Source: an uncultured Bacteroidales bacterium
Lineage (GTDB): Bacteria; Bacteroidota; Bacteroidia; Bacteroidales; FEN-979
NCBI GenBank assembly: GCA_903828645.1
Contig: CAIKNA010000208.1
Span: 1 to 64,000, forward strand
Direction: 5' to 3'
DNA length: 64,000 nucleotides
The notes under the pieces are model-generated. The model worked only from the letters and a program-made list of their open reading frames with translations. It did not search any database and was not told where the DNA came from. Both the position numbers and the translations under genes were made by a program. This document shows, piece by piece, positions 40,346 through 50,159 of this stretch (position 1 is its first letter; each line of letters starts with the position of its first letter).

Positions 40346-42580
40346 TTACGGATGCACGCTGTTGATGATCTTTATCGGGAAATCGTATTCAACATGATGA
40401 ACATCCGTGGCGTTATTCAACACAGTCTTGTCGCGCACATAAAGGGTGAATACATAAGCGCATGATTCGCCCGGAGCAAGTTTATTGGCAGCAGTGAGAG
40501 GCCCTGCAGCAGAAGGCAGGTCCAGCCATCTCAGGTCAAAACTGAAAAGATTGGTGGAGACAGGGCCTGTTCTGCCGGGCACCGGAACTGACGATATCTT
40601 TATCTGTTCCTTTGGTGCGCCTTGCTTTTGGATGGTGATCCTGTAATTATCGAAGTTATCACTCGGATTGTTGAGATCCCCTGCGATGATCAGCGGATCA
40701 AATGCCATCCCATTAATATCCACTACCCTGAAATTTGCCGCATCAACCCTGGTATATAGGTCGGAACAGGAAGGGAGATCGCCGATATTATAGATGTTGG
40801 CAGTGGGCCAGTCATTATCAACCCAGACCCGCTGAATATCATAATAGGAAAAGTTGTTGGTATCCGTGACTTTAAGTAGCAGCGTGTAACGTCCGCTAGG
40901 CCCGGTATTCCAGTTCGTCCCGGAAACAAGCCCTTCAGGGAAATGCATGGTGATCCAGGCACCGTTGAAAAAGAAGGTTACGATATCATCATAGGTATAA
41001 AACCCGTTATTTGAGATGAGTGAACCGGGCCCTTTGAGAATATTCCACTGCCTGAGCTGATCGGGGGTGAAACCGTTGAAACCGGCGCCGAAATCAACAT
41101 TGCATACGGTTGTAAAGCCATGAGTCAACGGATCGTATGAAGCCCCGTTTACAGGCTGAGGCGTTGTAAAATTATCGTTGATCACATAAATCCCGTAATC
41201 GTTGATCTGTGCATTCGTGCAACCAAAAACCCTTGCTGCGCCCCAGATGCCGGCACCAAGGCCAATTGCCCCGATTTCCGCACCTGCAGCATCGGCTACC
41301 CGCAATTGTTCGTGCGTGTCGACCACATCATGAGCCACGCGGCCACCAACATTCTTGATGTAGACTTCACTTGCCTTGACGGCAAAGGATAGTGTTGCAT
41401 TGCAGACACTTTTATTTGCCCCCATCACCGTAAGTCGAATGACAAAAGTCGTCGATGTGATCAGATCGCTGCCGGCATTTTCCAGGGCTTTCTGCAGGAA
41501 GATGAAGCCAAGATTGCCGTTCATGACACTGTGGGTCCCATTTGCGAGGGAAGGATCGGGGTGGCCAAGATTGTCGGCATAAACGATGGCACCGGCCGAA
41601 ACATCCCTGGTTCCATTCCAGAGCAGTTCAAGTTTGTAACTGATCATTCCGCAACCGCTCGCAGTTCCGATAACGGTTAAAAACTTGTCATCCAGCAATT
41701 TCATTCCGCTATCGATGCATCCGGTTGGTTGTACCAGTCCGCAAACCAGTGATCCCTGGGGGCACTCCACGCAGAATTCGATGCAGAAACAATTTGAAGC
41801 ATTGGTACGGTCGCGGTCATGCCCGCGCTGACGGTTTTCATTCAGGAGAACAGCGCCGTTGCCTGCTTCGATCCTGAAGTAAAGGTCAGGGCCGGCAGGC
41901 CACTCTACATTCAGCCAGCTTAAAATCGTCTTGCTGAAATCTGCTTCAGTATAATAGATTTTGAAATTACCGTTTGTATCGGTGATTCCATACCCAAGAT
42001 GATCATCCTGAATAAGATCCACATCATATGCAAACACCTTGACCCCGCCTATTGCGATGTCATTCTTACAATCCCTCACTTTTCCGCAAATGACATAAAA
42101 CCTGAAAAGCTTCAGTATCCAGCACCAGAATTTAGCAGGGATTGCATATTCCCAAAAAGCAACCAACCCCCTCAGATTTTCATTTGGTTGGGTTTCCTTC
42201 CAGAGTGGCTGAAGGGTTGTGATGTGGAATTGAAGCGGTCCGTGAGGTTTAGGTGGATTTAAAATTTCAAATTTAACCGGGACAGATCCGCATTCGAAAT
42301 CAACATCAAAAGCTCCACCTTCGTATTTCGTCTTTTCCGACAATTCGATGATAAAATTACCCCCTTCATCGGTCAGCGTTTCAAACAACAACCTCTTTGA
42401 AAGGGATTTCAATTCCTCTTCCGTCCGCTGGTGAAAAGATTCTTTCTCCCGTGATGCAGCCAGCGCTGCCACGTTGGCTGCCGGGTCAACGGAATAAACC
42501 CGGATTTTTGCATTGTAAAGAAAGTCAAAACAATCTCCGCAATAAAATCCCCTGAGATTTCCTTTTAACGAATAATTCAT
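40346..42580 (-). CDS. Large protein of unknown function with transthyretin/carboxypeptidase-regulatory-like beta-sandwich segments, no signal peptide
   Basis: 744 aa intact ORF; 'KIRVYSVD...TDEGGNFIIELSEK' and 'GGVKVFAYDVDLIQDDHLGYGITDTNGNFKIYY' CarboxypepD_reg-like patterns; N-terminus MNYSLKGNLRGFYCGD has no hydrophobic leader. Confidence 0.75.
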   Translation of the reverse strand: MNYSLKGNLRGFYCGDCFDFLYNAKIRVYSVDPAANVAALAASREKESFHQRTEEELKSLSKRLLFETLTDEGGNFIIELSEKTKYEGGAFDVDFECGSVPVKFEILNPPKPHGPLQFHITTLQPLWKETQPNENLRGLVAFWEYAIPAKFWCWILKLFRFYVICGKVRDCKNDIAIGGVKVFAYDVDLIQDDHLGYGITDTNGNFKIYYTEADFSKTILSWLNVEWPAGPDLYFRIEAGNGAVLLNENRQRGHDRDRTNASNCFCIEFCVECPQGSLVCGLVQPTGCIDSGMKLLDDKFLTVIGTASGCGMISYKLELLWNGTRDVSAGAIVYADNLGHPDPSLANGTHSVMNGNLGFIFLQKALENAGSDLITSTTFVIRLTVMGANKSVCNATLSFAVKASEVYIKNVGGRVAHDVVDTHEQLRVADAAGAEIGAIGLGAGIWGAARVFGCTNAQINDYGIYVINDNFTTPQPVNGASYDPLTHGFTTVCNVDFGAGFNGFTPDQLRQWNILKGPGSLISNNGFYTYDDIVTFFFNGAWITMHFPEGLVSGTNWNTGPSGRYTLLLKVTDTNNFSYYDIQRVWVDNDWPTANIYNIGDLPSCSDLYTRVDAANFRVVDINGMAFDPLIIAGDLNNPSDNFDNYRITIQKQGAPKEQIKISSVPVPGRTGPVSTNLFSFDLRWLDLPSAAGPLTAANKLAPGESCAYVFTLYVRDKTVLNNATDVHHVEYDFPIKIINSVHP

Positions 42581-42961
42581 ATTGCTCCTCCTTTTTTTAA
42601 TGCCTACTCTGTTCGCTTTTCGGCAACCGCGTTTTTATTGATTTTTCATATATTCCGGACAACAATTAAAAGAACATGAACAAAATTAAAACCACTTGAT
42701 TGTTAAATAATTAACTAACAAATATCACGGGTTCGGGTACAAAAATAAAACTACAAAATGAGAATGTCAAGTATATTATGATATTTTTTCATCCATAACA
42801 TTAATATTTTTTTGTTTTTTTCATTTTCCCGGGCACAAATTCTGTTTGGATGATTCGCAAATAAAAACTCCCTACCTTTGGTCATTGAAACTTCGTACGC
42901 CGGTGATCTCCTCACGGATAAGGACGGTCAGCCGGAAAAGGAATTTGTAAAGGGTTAACAG

Positions 42962-43756
42962 ATGCGTCCAGATATTACTGCAGATAACGAATATATAACC
43001 CCGGAAGATACTCCGCGGCTTCTTTTAGACCGCCTGACATTCAACTCCCGTTTTGTCTTTTCGGGTCTTTTTTTAAGCTCCGTCTTTAAAGCCAGGGCCA
43101 AGGCGCGGAAAGGCTTGTATGACACAACTCAATGGGTGGAAAGCTCCCATGATATTTTTACTGATGTGGAACATTGCGGCGGACGGATCCATATCACGGG
43201 ACTGGATAACATTCGAAGAAGCCAGGGGCCTGTGCTCTTCCTGAGCAACCACATGAGCACACTTGAAACCATGATTTTCCCCGGAATCATCCAGCCGCTG
43301 AAAAATGTCACTTTCGTGGTAAAAAACGAACTGGTAAACCATTGGGCCTTCAAGGATGTCATGCGCTCGCGCAATCCCATCGTACTGAGCCGCTCCAATG
43401 CACGCGAGGACTTCCGTATTGTCATGGAGGGGGGCCTTGAACGGCTGAAAAACAATATTTCAATCATTATTTTCCCGCAAAGCACCCGCAGGGTTGACTT
43501 TCGCCCGGCTGAATTCAATTCCCTCGGCACCAAACTGGCTGCAAAGGCAGGTGTCAGGGTAATCCCGGTGGCGATAAAAACCGATTTCTGGGGATTTGGA
43601 AAATATTCAAGTTACCTGGGACCGATCGACCGGAAAAAAACGGTTCACATTGCTTTTGGAGAAGCAATCAGTATGACCGGTTCAGGCAAGGAGGACCATC
43701 AGCGGGTAGTTGACTATATTCAATCACATTTTGAATCGTGGAATGAGAAAAAATGA
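42962..43756 (+). CDS. 1-acyl-sn-glycerol-3-phosphate acyltransferase-like (PlsC family)
   Basis: 'GPVLFLSNHMSTLET' with NHxS instead of HxxxxD spacing, plus 'IIIFPQSTRR' and 'GVRVIPVAIKTDFW'. Confidence 0.8.
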   Translation: MRPDITADNEYITPEDTPRLLLDRLTFNSRFVFSGLFLSSVFKARAKARKGLYDTTQWVESSHDIFTDVEHCGGRIHITGLDNIRRSQGPVLFLSNHMSTLETMIFPGIIQPLKNVTFVVKNELVNHWAFKDVMRSRNPIVLSRSNAREDFRIVMEGGLERLKNNISIIIFPQSTRRVDFRPAEFNSLGTKLAAKAGVRVIPVAIKTDFWGFGKYSSYLGPIDRKKTVHIAFGEAISMTGSGKEDHQRVVDYIQSHFESWNEKK

Positions 43757-43790
43757 CCCTTCCCTGGTGGAGTCAATAATACTACAACCT

Positions 43791-45269
43791 ATGGAACGCT
43801 GGAAAAAAAATCCTGTTATTTATGAGATCAACACCTGGGTATGGCTCTATGAAATGGGCCGGCAAATGCAATTCCCGATCAACCTGGCCAATGTACCCGG
43901 TGAGAAGTGGGATGAACTCGCTCATCTCAACATCGATGCTGTCTGGTTCATGGGCGTCTGGGAGCGAAGTCCCCGTGGGATTGCAGTCTCAAACCTCAAC
44001 AGCGGCAACCTTGCCGATTTTCGAAGGGCGCTTCCCGATTTCTGTTTTGAAGACAATGTCGGATCTCCTTATTGCGTGAAGCGTTATGCAGTTGATGTCG
44101 AATTGGGCGGAGATAAAGGACTGGCCATTGCACGGGCCCAGCTTGCCCGGCGCGGCATCAGGCTCATCCTTGATTTCGTTCCCAATCACATGGCCCCTGA
44201 CCACCGGTGGGTGGATGAATCTCCCGACTACTTCATCACCGGGAACAGGGAAGATCTGCGTGATGATCCTGCAACATATGTCCAGATCAACGGGAACATA
44301 TTTGCCTGCGGAAAAGACCCTAACTACCCGGCATGGCAGGATGTGTTGCAGGTCAATGCATTTCATCCCGGCTTGCGTGAAGCTGCGATTGAAACGGCTA
44401 CCGGGATTGCAAACCAGTGCGATGGCGTACGGTGCGATATGGCCATGTTGTTGATGAATGATGTATTTGAACGTACCTGGGGCAAACGGGCAGGCCCCAA
44501 ACCGGAACTCGAATATTGGGAGGAGTTGATCCCGGCCATAAAAAGAACCAACTGTGAATTTATCTTCATAGCAGAAGCATACTGGGACCTGGAGTGGGCG
44601 CTCCAGCAGCAGGGATTCGACTATTGCTACGATAAACGTCTGTACGACAGGCTGGAGCATGACAGTGCGCCCGAAATCCGCCTCCACCTCCTTGCCGACC
44701 CGGTTTACCAGTCTAAAATGATCCGGTTTATTGAGAATCATGATGAACCAAGGCATGTTGTTGCATTTCAACCGGGGAAAAACCGTGCCGCGACAGTGAT
44801 CTCCTCAACCCTCCCCGGTGCCAGGCTATACCATGAGGGTCAGTTTGACGGACGGAAGGTTAAATTGCCTGTTTTCCTCCGCAGGCGCCCTGATGAACCG
44901 GTCGATTTCGAATTGAGGGCTTTTTGCCAGCGACTCCTCCTTGCAATCACCCATCCTGTTTTTCATGAGGGGGTGTGGCAACTTTGCGAATGCCACGGAT
45001 GGCCCGGCAACACCAGTTATGAGAATCTGCTTTCGTGGTGCTGGTGGGATGGCGACGACCGTTTTCTGATCGTGGTCAACTATTCCTCCATGACCGTACA
45101 GGGAAGGGTGCTCCTTCCCGGCAATGATTTACGCAGGCGGAACTGGCGGTTGAATGATGCCCTGAGTGAAGTCACCTTTGAACGCAACGGGGATGAGATG
45201 CACGACCCAGGGCTCTATGTCGCCCTTGCCCCGTGGAATTATCATTTCCTGCGGTTTTACCTGGTGTAG
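43791..45269 (+). CDS. Alpha-amylase family (GH13) protein
   Basis: 'VIYEINTWVWL', 'RLILDFVPNHMAPDHRW', 'GVRCDMAMLL', 'FIAEAYWDLEWALQ', 'FIENHDEPRHV'; start chosen at MERWKKNPVIYEI. Confidence 0.88.
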   Translation: MERWKKNPVIYEINTWVWLYEMGRQMQFPINLANVPGEKWDELAHLNIDAVWFMGVWERSPRGIAVSNLNSGNLADFRRALPDFCFEDNVGSPYCVKRYAVDVELGGDKGLAIARAQLARRGIRLILDFVPNHMAPDHRWVDESPDYFITGNREDLRDDPATYVQINGNIFACGKDPNYPAWQDVLQVNAFHPGLREAAIETATGIANQCDGVRCDMAMLLMNDVFERTWGKRAGPKPELEYWEELIPAIKRTNCEFIFIAEAYWDLEWALQQQGFDYCYDKRLYDRLEHDSAPEIRLHLLADPVYQSKMIRFIENHDEPRHVVAFQPGKNRAATVISSTLPGARLYHEGQFDGRKVKLPVFLRRRPDEPVDFELRAFCQRLLLAITHPVFHEGVWQLCECHGWPGNTSYENLLSWCWWDGDDRFLIVVNYSSMTVQGRVLLPGNDLRRRNWRLNDALSEVTFERNGDEMHDPGLYVALAPWNYHFLRFYLV

Positions 45270-45284
45270 ATTATATGTTTCATC

Positions 45285-46892
45285 TCACTTACCGGTTCCA
45301 TCTGCAGATCCGGTAATTTTATAGTGCTTGTTTTCATTCGCCACAGTCCATGCGGTTAAAAAAGCCAGCCTGGCAACCCGTGCTGCTTTATCGGCATCGA
45401 TGCGATCTGCCTGGTCGGTAACTTTGTGATAATCGGGATGGAACCCGGTGAAGAAAAAGAGGACCGGCACCCCTTGGTAAAAAAAACTGGCGTGATCACT
45501 GCCACCCTCCAACTGTTTGTTTTGACTTTCCACGAGTGTGAACCCAATTGCCTTGTTTTGCTTTCGAACGACCTTCAGCAGTCCAGGATTTTGCCGCGCA
45601 CCAATGATATATAACGAGTCCGGGTTATTTCGGCCAATCATGTCGAGGTTGAGCATCGCCACCGTTTTCTCCAAAGGCCATAAAGGCTTTCGTACATAAG
45701 TGGCGCTTCCAAGCAATCCCCTCTCCTCACCGGCAAAAGCGATGAACATTACGCTGCGCCTGGGGCTTTCAACCATGGTTGCAAAGGCTTTGGCAACTGC
45801 CAGCACCCCGCTGGTCCCCGAGGCATTGTCGTCGGCTCCGTTGAAAATATAATCTGAATCTGCCTGGCGCTCCTTCATACAGCCAATATGGTCATAATGG
45901 CCCCCTATCACAATAACTTCATTTTTCAAAGCGGGATCAGATCCTTCGAGCAAAGCGATTACGTTCCGGCCACCAATAGGTTTGCTGGTGAACGAGACAT
46001 TCAAAGCCAGGATTCTGTTCGGGATGGCAAATGAATGTGACTGCATGGTTTTTTCGATGCGCTGCTGGACCCGCTTCAGCGAATCAACCCGGCCGAATAA
46101 TTCAGTGATAACAGACTCTCCGACCTGGACCATCGGGATACACATTGCAGGTTTGTCGCAATAATCCATAAGCAGTGCATCCTTTGACACTGTTTTTGAC
46201 CATGACGGCCATGCAAAACCTGTGGGCTGCAAAGAGGAGTATTGCAGCGGGCCCGACATGACCAGTATCCCGGCTGCGCCATGCGCCTGCGCATTTTCCT
46301 GCTTCTCCTTTAACGAAGAATAATGGGTCAGTGCAATCCCGTCGAAAAGTTTCCCTGTTGAATCAGTCTGCCCCGGCTCCTGCCTTAAAACTGCCACTAT
46401 TTTCCCTTGTACGTCCAGGTCTTTATAATCGTCATAATGATATTCAGGCGCCGTGATCCCATAACCGGCAAAAACCATTTCGCCCTCGGCAGGCCGGCTT
46501 CCTGAGAATTCATAAGGTATAAAATCATCCTTGATTTTAAAATTCCTGGTCTCAATCCCTTTGACAACAGATAGAAAAGTCTCTTTCCCAAGATCGAGAT
46601 AACAAAATGACAGCTCCTGGAAATAGGAACCTTTCACAGGTTGCAACCCAAACGATTTAAACTGTCTGGCGATAAATTCCCCGGCTGCATCGAGTTCCGG
46701 GCTAGGTGTGGCGCGGCCTTTCATGGAATCGGAAGCCAGGTAACTGATGGTCTGTTTCATCAGATTGGGGGTGATGATCGAAATGGCATGACCGGTAACA
46801 TTTCGCTGGGCGCGAACAAAGACCGGGGTTAAGAGGAAGATCAGAAGTGCGATGAAAATTGTCCGGGAAACCGGGTATCTGCAATCAGGCAT
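45285..46892 (-). CDS. M28 family metallopeptidase (PA-domain containing)
   Basis: 'VIVIGGHYDHIG', 'NGADDNASGTSGVLAVAKAFA', 'FIAFAGEERGLLGS', 'LNLDMIGR', 'GGSDHASFFYQGVPVLFFFTGFHPDYHKVTD'. Confidence 0.93.
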   Translation of the reverse strand: MPDCRYPVSRTIFIALLIFLLTPVFVRAQRNVTGHAISIITPNLMKQTISYLASDSMKGRATPSPELDAAGEFIARQFKSFGLQPVKGSYFQELSFCYLDLGKETFLSVVKGIETRNFKIKDDFIPYEFSGSRPAEGEMVFAGYGITAPEYHYDDYKDLDVQGKIVAVLRQEPGQTDSTGKLFDGIALTHYSSLKEKQENAQAHGAAGILVMSGPLQYSSLQPTGFAWPSWSKTVSKDALLMDYCDKPAMCIPMVQVGESVITELFGRVDSLKRVQQRIEKTMQSHSFAIPNRILALNVSFTSKPIGGRNVIALLEGSDPALKNEVIVIGGHYDHIGCMKERQADSDYIFNGADDNASGTSGVLAVAKAFATMVESPRRSVMFIAFAGEERGLLGSATYVRKPLWPLEKTVAMLNLDMIGRNNPDSLYIIGARQNPGLLKVVRKQNKAIGFTLVESQNKQLEGGSDHASFFYQGVPVLFFFTGFHPDYHKVTDQADRIDADKAARVARLAFLTAWTVANENKHYKITGSADGTGK

Positions 46893-46919
46893 TGTTTTTC
46901 TTTTAAGGTTTGGGTGTAG

Positions 46920-46963
46920 CCCCGTGATACAGCACGGGGGTATGTCCCGCGCTGAAGCGCGGG
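46920..46963. repeat. Two tandem GC-rich palindromes
   Basis: CCCCGTG-ATACAG-CACGGGG (46920-46939) and CCCGCGC-TGAA-GCGCGGG (46946-46963). Confidence 0.9.
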
Positions 46964-46964
46964 G

Positions 46965-48326
46965 TTAAAGGGATACCATGACCTGCAGTTCGCGGGGTTT
47001 CTTCCACATCCCCCGGGTAAAATCAGGAAATTTCAGGGGTTTACCCGCTTTGGCGATGGATTGTTCGCTGAGCACCCTCACAGCGCTCATCAGAACTCCA
47101 TCGTACACATCCATATCGGGCTCAACCCCCTTCAACAGGGCGTTTACGAGGCGGTAATCCTCGATGTAATCCATCCCGCCATGGCCGGCTCCTTTGCTGG
47201 CTGTTTCCAGCTCCTCCCAGATCGGGTGCTGGTATTTCTTCAGGTAATCATTGATCGGCTCCCACTGGTCATCTGTTTTACTGACACCTTCGATGTATAT
47301 CTTCGGTTCAGGGTATTTGCGCACAATCCCTTTTGTACCCTGGATAAGGATATTGCGACTATATGGACGTGGCAAACTGGTATCGTGGGTAACCACGATG
47401 GTCTCCCCGTTCATGGTTCGGATCATGGTTGTGACGACATCACTGAGGATAAACTTTTCCTTCGCCTGGGAACTTTCCGGGCCGAATTTATCGATGGCGT
47501 AGGCATGGAGCCCTCTTGTTTTGGAGCCGAACGAGACCATGAAGTCGAAATAGTTTCCCCGGTTGATATCCAGGCATTGCATGACCGGTCCCAATCCATG
47601 GGTAGGATAGAGATCGCCGTTGTGGTGCATGGAGAAATCGCGCCGCCATACGCCTTCGCCTTCCATATCGTGTTTGACCTCACGCAAATCGTGAAGATAA
47701 CCACATTCGGCATGCACCATCTCCCCGAACAATCCTTTCCTGACCATGTTCAAAATCATCATCTCCACCTTGTCGTAGTTGCAGTTTTCCATCATAATGC
47801 AATACTTCCCCGTTTTTTCCGATGTCTCAACAAGCGCCCAGCAATCGTCCATGGTGAGGGCTGCCGGAACCTCCGTTGCTGCATGTTTGCCGTTTTTCAT
47901 GGCGGCAAGGCAAACGGGAACATGCCATTGCCAGGGTGTCGCCGTGTAAACCAGGTCGAGATCGTTCCGCTCACACAACCGCTGCCAGTCATATTCATCT
48001 TTCGAATACCCTTCGGGCCGTTTGAACCCGGCTTTTTCAACCATATCCTGGGCGCGCTGAACCTTCGCCGGGATAATGTCGCAAACTGCAACAATTTCAG
48101 CACCTTCAACCTTAAGGAGGTTTTCAACATGTGAAGTACCCTGTAGTCCGACCCCCACATACCCGATACGTACTTTTTGCATCGGGCTTCCAACAGGAGC
48201 CGGAGTGTATGGAGTGCTTATTCGTTCAGGCTGAATGGCAGCCATGAGGTTGTCACTCACTGCAAGCCCGACCCCGGTTGCAGCAATGGTTTTGATAAAA
48301 TCCCTGCGGTTAAGTTGATTTTTCAT
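46965..48326 (-). CDS. Gfo/Idh/MocA family oxidoreductase, GH109-like
   Basis: 'NRRDFIKTIAATGVGLAVSDNL' leader, 'VRIGYVGVGLQGTSHVENLLKVEGAEIVAVCDI', 'KHAATEVPAALTMDDCWALVETSEKTGKYCIMMENCNY', 'HNGDLYPTHGLGPVMQCLDI'. Confidence 0.87.
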   Translation of the reverse strand: MKNQLNRRDFIKTIAATGVGLAVSDNLMAAIQPERISTPYTPAPVGSPMQKVRIGYVGVGLQGTSHVENLLKVEGAEIVAVCDIIPAKVQRAQDMVEKAGFKRPEGYSKDEYDWQRLCERNDLDLVYTATPWQWHVPVCLAAMKNGKHAATEVPAALTMDDCWALVETSEKTGKYCIMMENCNYDKVEMMILNMVRKGLFGEMVHAECGYLHDLREVKHDMEGEGVWRRDFSMHHNGDLYPTHGLGPVMQCLDINRGNYFDFMVSFGSKTRGLHAYAIDKFGPESSQAKEKFILSDVVTTMIRTMNGETIVVTHDTSLPRPYSRNILIQGTKGIVRKYPEPKIYIEGVSKTDDQWEPINDYLKKYQHPIWEELETASKGAGHGGMDYIEDYRLVNALLKGVEPDMDVYDGVLMSAVRVLSEQSIAKAGKPLKFPDFTRGMWKKPRELQVMVSL

Positions 48327-48354
48327 GGAGCGGTGATGTTTTTTTCAAATGTAC

Positions 48355-48405
48355 ATAAATAAAAAAAACGAGGCAGTCATAAAGATACGGCTGCCTCGTT
48401 TTTAT
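48355..48405 (-). terminator. Rho-independent terminator downstream of the cytochrome c gene
   Basis: AACGAGGCAG (48367-48376) / CTGCCTCGTT (48391-48400) with A-run on the + strand side. Confidence 0.85.
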
Positions 48406-48419
48406 ATGATACGTGAATT

Positions 48420-48902
48420 TTATTTCTTCCTGGGTTTAATCTCGACACCCTGGACCTCAGCCAGCGTGACGAATCCGTTTTTATTGCCAAAATTGTTCAA
48501 TACGTAGTTGATAATCGCCACGGCATCTTCCTTGGTATCGACCTGGGGGACCATCTCCTGGGTGAATACTTTTCCATTCACGGTCATATCAAGTTTAGAA
48601 CCATTGAGGGTTTGAGCAACAGCCCTCACTTTGTCTGCCAGCAGGTAATCTGCCTTGGACAACGGAGGGAATACATTTTCAATACCCAATCCCGTAACCT
48701 GATGGCATACGGTGCATTTGGTTTTATAAATCTCTTCGCCCCTGGGCATCATGGCCTGGATATCGGCAGGCAGATCAGCATAGGGTCCGGCGGCTTTAAC
48801 GGCACTCTGATCAGCAGCAGCAGGCTGACTTCCTCCGCCGCAGGAGGTCATGATAAGTGTAATTGCAAACAATGAAATCAGAAAAATCGTAGTTCTTTTC
48901 AT
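48420..48902 (-). CDS. Monoheme cytochrome c lipoprotein
   Basis: Lipobox 'IMTSCGGG'; 'CTVCHQ' heme motif; C-terminal 'MVPQVDTKEDAVAIINYVLNNFG'. Confidence 0.9.
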   Translation of the reverse strand: MKRTTIFLISLFAITLIMTSCGGGSQPAAADQSAVKAAGPYADLPADIQAMMPRGEEIYKTKCTVCHQVTGLGIENVFPPLSKADYLLADKVRAVAQTLNGSKLDMTVNGKVFTQEMVPQVDTKEDAVAIINYVLNNFGNKNGFVTLAEVQGVEIKPRKK

Positions 48903-48988
48903 GGGATTTTAGTTTTAAAAGGATGTTATAGGTTTGACAAACAGTTAAACGGTTTTCATGTACAAAATTATTCAATTTTTTTGAATTC

Positions 48989-49708
48989 TCAAGGGCAACA
49001 TTTGGGTTTTTGAAGTTGTTCGGTCTTTTGTTTTTGATCCTGGTCCATTTTCGGGCTGACATAAGGAATTCCGAGATTCATCCCCCTGACTACAAACAGC
49101 ATACCGATGAGGAGGATGAGAAAAGGAATTAATTTCTGCACCCTCCGGCGAAAAGCCATACTGATGACATTCCCCAGCAATGCAAGGGTAAACATCGCCG
49201 GTACGGTTCCCAATCCGAAAACCATCATGTATAAGGCTCCATGCGCAGGGCTGGTCGAAACCAATGCACCCGCCAGGGCGATGTAAACCAATCCGCAGGG
49301 AAGCAATCCGTTGAGCAGTCCGATGACCCATGATGAGAGGTAGGTTCGTAAACCAAAAAAACGTCCAAAAAACTTTTTAAATCCTGTAAAAAAGGTGTCA
49401 AGTCCCCCGGTCAGGGCCGATCTGTGAAAAAGTACCGGGAAAGCGACGCTCATAATCATGACAGTTCCGGCACCGATGGAGACCCACTGCTGGATTCCCC
49501 AGATATGGATTCCCATCCCCAGCAGGCCAAAGATCAGCCCGAGAAAAATATAGGTTGAGGCACGGCCCAGGTTGTACAGCAACCCGCTGATAATCCTGGT
49601 ACGCCAGGAGTTTTCTTTCAATGGCAGGGATATGGCTATGGGTCCACACATGCCCATGCAGTGAAAACTACCCAGTAACCCGACAATCAAAGGGGGCCAA
49701 AAATCCAT
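48989..49708 (-). CDS. Sulfite exporter TauE/SafE family (UreH-type) membrane protein of the cbb3 cluster
   Basis: 'GLLGSFHCMGMCGPIAISL', 'WVIGLLNGLLPCGLVYIALAGAL'; start at MDFWPPLIVG. Confidence 0.9.
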   Translation of the reverse strand: MDFWPPLIVGLLGSFHCMGMCGPIAISLPLKENSWRTRIISGLLYNLGRASTYIFLGLIFGLLGMGIHIWGIQQWVSIGAGTVMIMSVAFPVLFHRSALTGGLDTFFTGFKKFFGRFFGLRTYLSSWVIGLLNGLLPCGLVYIALAGALVSTSPAHGALYMMVFGLGTVPAMFTLALLGNVISMAFRRRVQKLIPFLILLIGMLFVVRGMNLGIPYVSPKMDQDQKQKTEQLQKPKCCP

Positions 49709-49709
49709 T

Positions 49710-50153
49710 TCAGGGAATAAAAATATCCTGTTCCTTATAAAATTCCTTCCCCCCTGAAGACCAGTCGACCTTGACGACATAACGGCCCTTTGATAACCTG
49801 TTCAACGGGATGGCCTGGGTTAAGGAAGTATCAGCCGAAACCGGGAGGATGATGTCAAGCTTTTCATCTGAAGGCCGGTAGATGTTGATATTGCCGGTAA
49901 GTTTCTTCCCATGGAAATCAACCGGGAACTGCATGACCAGGTTCGATCTGTCGAGTTTCACCTGCAATTGCTCCGTCAGGGCATTGGCATTCCTCATTTT
50001 CACAAGTTTCTCCTCATAGCGGAGCTCCTTCGGATAATAGTCTTCCTCAACCATGTTAAATTTCTGGTGTTGCGCATAAAAGATAAAGGCAACGCATGCG
50101 CCCAGAAAAAGAACAATTACGATAAAAATACCGGTCCCCCAATTCCACTTCAT
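49710..50153 (-). CDS. fixH: FixH family protein
   Basis: N-terminal TM, 'VEEDYYPKELRYEEKL', position in cco cluster. Confidence 0.9.
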   Translation of the reverse strand: MKWNWGTGIFIVIVLFLGACVAFIFYAQHQKFNMVEEDYYPKELRYEEKLVKMRNANALTEQLQVKLDRSNLVMQFPVDFHGKKLTGNINIYRPSDEKLDIILPVSADTSLTQAIPLNRLSKGRYVVKVDWSSGGKEFYKEQDIFIP

Positions 50154-50159
50154 GAAACA

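Noticed and set aside
43989-44771. 260-aa minus-strand ORF
   Set aside because: Antisense to the GH13 enzyme; no motifs.
47061-48134. 357-aa plus-strand ORF
   Set aside because: Fully antisense to the GH109-like oxidoreductase, which has clear family motifs; typical spurious ORF in GC-rich codon context.
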